DNA of 11,696 bases. Origin: Pseudomonadota bacterium. Lineage in GTDB: Bacteria > Desulfobacterota > Desulfovibrionia > Desulfovibrionales > Desulfovibrionaceae. The notes beneath the pieces were generated by a model, which was given only the letters and a program-made list of their open reading frames with translations, searched no databases and had not been told where the DNA came from. Below, piece after piece: positions 8,010-11,696 of this stretch. Within the stretch, counting starts at the first letter, position 1. The number at the start of each line of letters is the position of its first letter. The stretch spans positions 1 through 11,696 of the forward strand of contig JAEXRD010000165.1 in NCBI GenBank assembly GCA_023438245.1, in the 5' to 3' direction. The position numbers were made by a program, and so were the translations under genes.

Positions 8010-8537
8010 TCACTCGGCCTGTTCGGCCGCGACGTCCTTTTTGAGCATGTTGGCCCGCCGCACGATGCTCACGTGCGCCCGCTTGATCTCCTCCACCCGC
8101 AGCCGCGCGATCTGGTCGCGCGAGCGCACGTACAGGTCGAAGGCGATGGTGGCCAGGTTGTCCACGCGGGTTTCGAAGGCGAGCAGCTCCTCCAGCGCGC
8201 CCCGGGCCTTGAGTTCGGCCAGGAACTGTTCGCGCAGGAGCTTCTTGAGCAGGAACACGAAACTGATGGCCTGCGCGGGGCTGAAGTCCTGCACGGCGCG
8301 GATCTTCACCAGCGTCTCCAGGCTCTTGGCCACGGCCTCGGCGTCGTTCCAGGTCAGCAGCTGGGGGATGAGTTCGCTTGTGGCGGAGAGGATGGCGTGG
8401 CCCACCGGATTGGTGAACCGGTCGCGATTGTTCTTCCAGACGCTCTGCGTCTGTTCCGGGTAGGTGCCCAGGATCAGGTCGGCCCATTTCTGGGCCAGCT
8501 CTTCCCGGCGCGCCGCGATGGCTTCCACAAGACTCAT
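8010..8537 (-). CDS. Stand-alone RsbRD_N-domain protein leading the dsr operon
   Basis: A 175-residue, mostly helical soluble protein starting MSLVEAIAARREELAQKWAD. It resembles the RsbRD N-terminal domain, the globin-like sensory domain of stressosome RsbR-type proteins. It lacks the C-terminal STAS domain of true RsbR proteins and has no kinase or receiver domain. The C-terminal 40 residues (RDQIARLRVEEIKRAHVSIV) look like an amphipathic or coiled helix for self-association. The start at 8537 follows a G-rich stretch (about 8543-8549). A longer in-frame start at 8639 adds a basic, unconserved-looking leader and is less likely. The gene is on the same strand as dsrM, 68 bases before it, and is probably co-transcribed. 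Its function is unknown; a sensory or assembly role for Dsr is conjecture. Family assignment rests on my reading of the sequence pattern. Confidence 0.8.
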   Translation of the reverse strand: MSLVEAIAARREELAQKWADLILGTYPEQTQSVWKNNRDRFTNPVGHAILSATSELIPQLLTWNDAEAVAKSLETLVKIRAVQDFSPAQAISFVFLLKKLLREQFLAELKARGALEELLAFETRVDNLATIAFDLYVRSRDQIARLRVEEIKRAHVSIVRRANMLKKDVAAEQAE

Positions 8538-8657
8538 GCCATGCCCCCGCCTGACAAAAGTTTCTGGACTCGAAAATGAGGACGCCCGCCAGCCCGCTTC
8601 GCCCCGCCCCAAACCATGCGGGAAGAGGCGGCGAGCCAAGGAAAGCGCCCGTCAGCT

Positions 8658-8675
8658 ATGTGAAATAGGGAACAA
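8658..8675. promoter_or_regulatory. Possible CRP/FNR- or Rex-type operator on the dsr side
   Basis: ATGTGAAATAGGGAACAA has a good left half (TGTGAAA) and a partial right half (AACAA). Against a Rex-like TTGTGAAA-N2-TTTCACAA it matches 11 of 16 fixed bases; against TTGTGA-N6-TCACAA it matches 9 of 12. It lies about 120 bases upstream of the RsbRD_N-like start, where a dsr operon operator would be expected. I see no convincing sigma-70 promoter around it. The rest of the dsr-side leader (8538-8657) shows no other recognisable element. Confidence 0.25.
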
Positions 8676-8798
8676 TGCTCCGCAGTGCTCTCCCACACTC
8701 CCCCCGAAAGGTCAAGCCGTTTGGCCAAGAAAACGCACACCTGCGTAGCCTTCCGGCCCCTGGCGCGCGGCCCTTGCGAGCCCCTCCGGCGCAAAAAT

Positions 8799-8835
8799 GT
8801 GCAAGCCCTTGCGCGGCTTGTGCAGCTCCTTGCGC
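8799..8835. repeat. Pair of dyad-like 16-bp repeats, 21 bp apart (candidate activator sites)
   Basis: GTGCAAGCCCTTGCGC (8799-8814) and GTGCAGCTCCTTGCGC (8820-8835) agree at 13 of 16 positions, and their starts are 21 bp (two helical turns) apart. The first copy is itself a dyad, GCAAG-CC-CTTGC. A third half-site, GCCCTTGCG, occurs at 8770-8778. The pair lies roughly 90-130 bp upstream of the start predicted from the sigma-54 promoter, the usual place for enhancer-binding-protein sites. The repeat is seen directly; the function is inferred. Confidence 0.5.
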
Positions 8836-8899
8836 ACATTTCGGATGCACACCACCCCCGGTGCGAACTGAACATCCGGCAATAGCAGGACAAATTTCC

Positions 8900-8916
8900 T
8901 TGGCACGGCAATTGCC
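8900..8916 (+). promoter_or_regulatory. Sigma-54 (RpoN) -24/-12 promoter
   Basis: TTGGCACGGCAATTGCC matches the sigma-54 consensus YTGGCACGRNNNTTGCW at every fixed position except the last base. GG (8902-8903) and GC (8914-8915) have the required 10-base spacing. Transcription would start near 8927, leaving a leader of about 108 bases before the DUF2318 gene at 9035. The sequence also contains the palindrome GGCAATTGCC (8907-8916), so a chance resemblance is possible but unlikely given the match quality and position. Confidence 0.7.
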
Positions 8917-8929
8917 TTTACCCCACCAT

Positions 8930-8948
8930 GTGCAAAGAGGGTTTGCAC
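8930..8948. promoter_or_regulatory. Perfect inverted repeat at the predicted transcript start
   Basis: GTGCAAA (8930-8936) and TTTGCAC (8942-8948) are perfect complements around a 5-base spacer, GAGGG. The repeat covers about +3 to +21 of the sigma-54 transcript. Its GTGCAA half-site is shared with the upstream repeats at 8799-8835, though with a longer spacer. It could be a repressor operator or a small 5' hairpin. Confidence 0.4.
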
Positions 8949-8951
8949 CGT

Positions 8952-8988
8952 CGGGGGCGGAGGTTCCGCTCTTCCGCCTCCGCCCCCG
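8952..8988 (+). other. GC-rich leader hairpin upstream of the DUF2318 gene
   Basis: A perfect 12-bp stem (8952-8963 with 8977-8988) encloses a 13-base loop. It lies in the predicted leader, about 30 bases before the ribosome-binding site (AGGAGG, 9020-9025). There is no T-run after it on either strand, so it is not an intrinsic terminator. It may stabilise or regulate the mRNA; the role is not shown by sequence. Confidence 0.5.
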
Positions 8989-9034
8989 CCCTTCCAAACC
9001 CCCGCGCACACTGCCCCCGAGGAGGTCCGAACGC

Positions 9035-9571
9035 ATGCACCACGAGCCCGAGTACATCCCCCCCCGGCGCGTACAGCCCCGCGCCATAGCCGCCGCGCGG
9101 CCCCTGCCCGCTCCCGGCAGCCTCGTCATCCTCGCCGCCCTGGCCGCACTGGCCCTCATGCTCTTCTCCTTCGCCACGCGTTCGCATGCCTTCGGACTCT
9201 TCGGCGGGCCGAAAGAAGTCAAAGCCCAGGCCGGAACCGTCGCCATCCCCCTGGCCGACGTTTCCGACGGAAAAGCCCATTTCTACACCCTCAAGACCGG
9301 CGGCAAGCAGGTGCAGTTCTTCGCCATCAAGAGCAAGGACGGCCAGGTGCGCACCGCGCTCAACGCCTGCGACGTGTGCTTCCGCGAAAAGAAGGGCTAC
9401 GTGCAGGAGGGCGACACCATGAAGTGCGTCAACTGCGGCATGCGCTTCGCATCCAACCGCATCGGCGAGGTCAAGGGCGGCTGCAACCCGCACCCCCTGC
9501 CGCGCACCACCGACGCCAAGAACCTCTTCATCCGCGAGGCCGACCTGGCCGCCGGAGTGGGCTACTTCTAG
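9035..9571 (+). CDS. DUF2318 (FtrD-like) membrane-anchored metal/Fe-S-binding protein
   Basis: A 178-residue protein with a short N-terminal tail (MHHEPEYIPPRR), one membrane segment (about 29-47) and a C-terminal domain presumably outside the cytoplasm. The domain has C112-x2-C115 (CDVCFREKKGY), C131-x2-C134 (CVNCGMRFASNRIGE), C150 (GGCNPHPLPR) and the segment FFAIKSKDGQVRTALNACDVC. This is typical of DUF2318, proteins found with FTR1-type iron permeases and ABC modules. Metal or Fe-S binding by the cysteines is inferred. The start at 9035 is chosen because AGGAGG lies 9 bases upstream and a membrane anchor follows; the frame is open to 8675, but the extra part reads through the promoter region. 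It heads a plus-strand operon with an FtsX-type permease and an ATPase. Confidence 0.85.
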   Translation: MHHEPEYIPPRRVQPRAIAAARPLPAPGSLVILAALAALALMLFSFATRSHAFGLFGGPKEVKAQAGTVAIPLADVSDGKAHFYTLKTGGKQVQFFAIKSKDGQVRTALNACDVCFREKKGYVQEGDTMKCVNCGMRFASNRIGEVKGGCNPHPLPRTTDAKNLFIREADLAAGVGYF

Positions 9572-9577
9572 GAACAC

Positions 9578-9650
9578 CGGGGCTCCGCCCCGCACCCCGC
9601 CGGGGCGGCTCCGCCCCCCGGCCCCCCGCCAGAGGGACGAGTCCCTCTGG
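9578..9650. repeat. Cluster of GC-rich inverted repeats (REP-like) after the DUF2318 gene
   Basis: Three hairpins in tandem: CGGGGC-TCC-GCCCCG (9578-9592), GGGGCGG-CT-CCGCCCC (9602-9617), and a perfect 10-bp dyad (9629-9638 with 9641-9650; CCAGAGGGAC and its complement). Similar stacked GC-rich palindromes are common between genes in Desulfovibrio-like genomes, so this may be a dispersed element. It lies inside the putative operon and lacks a T-run. Confidence 0.55.
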
Positions 9651-9660
9651 ACTCCCGATA

Positions 9661-9706
9661 CGGCGCGGCGGGCAGACCGGAAAAGCCCGGTCCGCCCACC
9701 GCGCCG
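9661..9706 (+). other. Long stable hairpin before the permease gene
   Basis: CGGCGCGG (9661-9668) pairs with 9699-9706, GGGC (9670-9673) with 9694-9697, and GACCGG (9675-9680) with 9687-9692 around an AAAAGC loop. That gives 18 paired bases with two single mismatches. It sits about 40 bases before the permease ATG (ribosome-binding site AAGGAG about 9736-9741) with no T-tract. It is likely to affect mRNA processing or the ratio of the DUF2318 protein to the transporter. Confidence 0.55.
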
Positions 9707-9746
9707 ATCAGCGTCCGGACTGGGGCGCGAACGCCAAGGAGACGGA

Positions 9747-11018
9747 ATGAACCTGCTGACCATAGCGCTTCGGAATGCTCGGAAAAAATGGGTGCGGACA
9801 GGGCTCCTGCTCCTGGTCTTCACCCTCGGCGTGGTCAGCATCGTGGCCCTCTCCTTCGTGTCCAAGGTGGTGGGCGAGGGGCTGGAAAAAAAGCTGGTCA
9901 GCTACGGGGCCAACATCCTCGTTTCGCCCAAAAGCGAAAAGCTCACCGTGAGCTACGGCGGCTTCTCGCTGGGCGACATGCTCTTCGATGTCGCCTATTT
10001 GGACGAGAAGGAGAGCGTGGCCAGGATCGACGCCATCGAGCTGCGCAAGAACATCAGCGTCATCGCGCCCAAGCTCGTGGTCATGGACAGGCTGAACGGC
10101 ACCGCCGTGGCCGTGGTGGGCGTGCGCTTCGACCAGGAAAAGCTGCTCAAGGGCTACTGGGTGGTGGAGAAGGGCGCGTTCCCGGGCGAAAAGCCGGAGG
10201 AGACCGCCGCCCGCCAGTCGTCCATGGCCATGCATGAAGGCGAGCAGCGCGCGCCCCTGCCCGTGGGCGGGGAGCACCCCCAGGTCAAGGCCGGGCACGG
10301 CCTGCTGGCGGGCAGCGAGGCCGCCGCGCGCCTGGGCCTGTCCGTGGGCTCCAAGGTGCCCGTGGGCAAGATGGAGTTCACCGTGGAGGGCATCCTGGCC
10401 CCCACCGGCAGCGAGGACGACAACGTGCTGCTCTCCGACCTGGAGGTGCTGCAAAAGGCCGTGGGCAAGCCCGGCAAGGCCAACTTCCTGGAGGTGGCCG
10501 CGCTGTGCTCCGGCTGCCCCATCGAGGACATCACCGCCCAGCTCTCCGCCGCCCTGCCCGGCGTGGAGGTCAAAGCCCTGCGCGGCGTTGTGGAGCAGCG
10601 CATGTACTCCGTGCACTTCGTCAAGAAGCTGATTCTTTCCGTGAGCCTGGTCATCCTGCTCACCGGCTGCAGCATGGTCGGCATCTCCATGCTCTCCGCG
10701 GTGAACGAGCGCAAGAAGGAGATCGGCATCCTGCGCAGCCTGGGCTTCTCGCGCCGGGCGGTGTTCTCCATCTTCTGCGCCGAGGCCGCCAGCATCGGCC
10801 TGGCCGCCGGGCTTATCGGCTACCTGGCGGGCTGGGCCGTCAGCTTCCGCATCCTGGAGGTGCTGGAGCTCTCCGAGGGCGGGCTGTCCATCCCCTTCGA
10901 CCCGCTGATGCTCGCGGCCACGGCGCTTGTGCTGGCCCTCTTGACCTCCCTGGCCTCGCTCCTGCCCGCCTGGAAGGCCGCCTCCATCGAACCCAGCGAA
11001 GCGCTGGTCACGCTCTAG
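9747..11018 (+). CDS. FtsX/MacB-family ABC transporter permease
   Basis: A 423-residue protein with the MacB/FtsX layout: one N-terminal helix (about 17-40), a large extracytoplasmic domain (about 41-292), then three helices (about 295-317, 338-366 and 387-408). Between helices 2 and 3 lies the cytoplasmic AVNERKKEIGILRSLGFSRR, the coupling segment that contacts the ATPase. The extracytoplasmic domain has C254-x2-C257 (ALCSGCPIEDI), which fits the cysteine-rich DUF2318 neighbour. Residues about 145-187 form a polar stretch with Met and His (SSMAMHEGEQ, GGEHPQVKAGHG). The ATPase gene starts 8 bases downstream, so the two form one transporter. Members of this class move lipoproteins, peptides or unknown substrates. 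Context suggests a link to metal uptake or thiol redox; the substrate is unknown. Confidence 0.9.
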   Translation: MNLLTIALRNARKKWVRTGLLLLVFTLGVVSIVALSFVSKVVGEGLEKKLVSYGANILVSPKSEKLTVSYGGFSLGDMLFDVAYLDEKESVARIDAIELRKNISVIAPKLVVMDRLNGTAVAVVGVRFDQEKLLKGYWVVEKGAFPGEKPEETAARQSSMAMHEGEQRAPLPVGGEHPQVKAGHGLLAGSEAAARLGLSVGSKVPVGKMEFTVEGILAPTGSEDDNVLLSDLEVLQKAVGKPGKANFLEVAALCSGCPIEDITAQLSAALPGVEVKALRGVVEQRMYSVHFVKKLILSVSLVILLTGCSMVGISMLSAVNERKKEIGILRSLGFSRRAVFSIFCAEAASIGLAAGLIGYLAGWAVSFRILEVLELSEGGLSIPFDPLMLAATALVLALLTSLASLLPAWKAASIEPSEALVTL

Positions 11019-11026
11019 GAGCCGCC

Positions 11027-11696
<670 letters not shown>

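Noticed and set aside
8538..8639. An upstream start for the RsbRD_N-like protein that would add 34 residues.
   Set aside because: The added residues are basic and unstructured-looking, and the ATG at 8537 has a G-rich ribosome-binding stretch and begins the domain cleanly.
8907..8916. GGCAATTGCC palindrome as an independent operator.
   Set aside because: It is fully contained in the -24/-12 promoter match, so the palindrome can be explained by the promoter sequence without another factor.
8675..9034. An N-terminal extension of the DUF2318 protein by 120 codons.
   Set aside because: The extension would be encoded across the sigma-54 promoter and its upstream repeats. It is Pro/Arg/Ala-rich with no domain, and a strong ribosome-binding site fixes the start at 9035.

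Overview
The window looks like a chromosomal segment of a high-GC sulfate-reducing bacterium of the Desulfovibrio type (Desulfovibrionaceae). This rests on a complete dsrMKJOP operon with the length, order and cofactor motifs of sulfate reducers, a GC-rich third codon position throughout, and an RsbRD_N-domain gene leading the operon. There are no mobile elements, CRISPR arrays or RNA genes that I can support.

Minus-strand half (1-8537). Transcription runs from about 8.6 kb towards position 1. First comes a 175-residue protein consisting only of an RsbRD_N-like domain, then dsrM, dsrK, dsrJ, dsrO and dsrP. The dsr genes are tightly packed: there are 3 bases between dsrK and dsrJ, an ATGA overlap between dsrJ and dsrO, and 9 bases between dsrO and dsrP. 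A strong intrinsic terminator (2810-2839) closes the operon. DsrMKJOP is the membrane complex that links quinone and periplasmic redox pools to cytoplasmic reduction of the DsrC trisulfide, the last step of sulfite reduction. Beyond the terminator, on the same strand, lies a single continuous frame that fuses a CobD-type threonine-phosphate decarboxylase to a complete CobQ/CbiP cobyric acid synthase. It is cut by the window edge very near its C-terminus. The two halves make the two compounds that are joined in the next cobamide step.

Divergent control region (8538-9034). About 500 bp separate the dsr side from the plus-strand genes. It holds a near-perfect sigma-54 promoter facing right (8900-8916), an upstream pair of related dyad repeats spaced 21 bp apart (8799-8835), a perfect inverted repeat at the predicted transcript start (8930-8948), a GC-rich hairpin in the leader (8952-8988), and a weak CRP/FNR/Rex-like site on the dsr side (8658-8675).

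Plus-strand half (9035-11696). A membrane-anchored DUF2318 (FtrD-like) protein with two CxxC pairs is followed by a 175-bp gap full of inverted repeats. Then come an FtsX/MacB-type permease with a periplasmic CxxC, and a LolD-like ATPase that starts 8 bases later and runs off the window. DUF2318 plus FtsX-type ABC modules occur in bacterial iron-uptake loci such as Campylobacter jejuni Cj1658-Cj1665. A metal- or redox-linked transport role is therefore the best inference, but the substrate cannot be read from the sequence. The most interesting part of the window is this module under an apparent sigma-54 promoter, back to back with the sulfite-reduction membrane complex.
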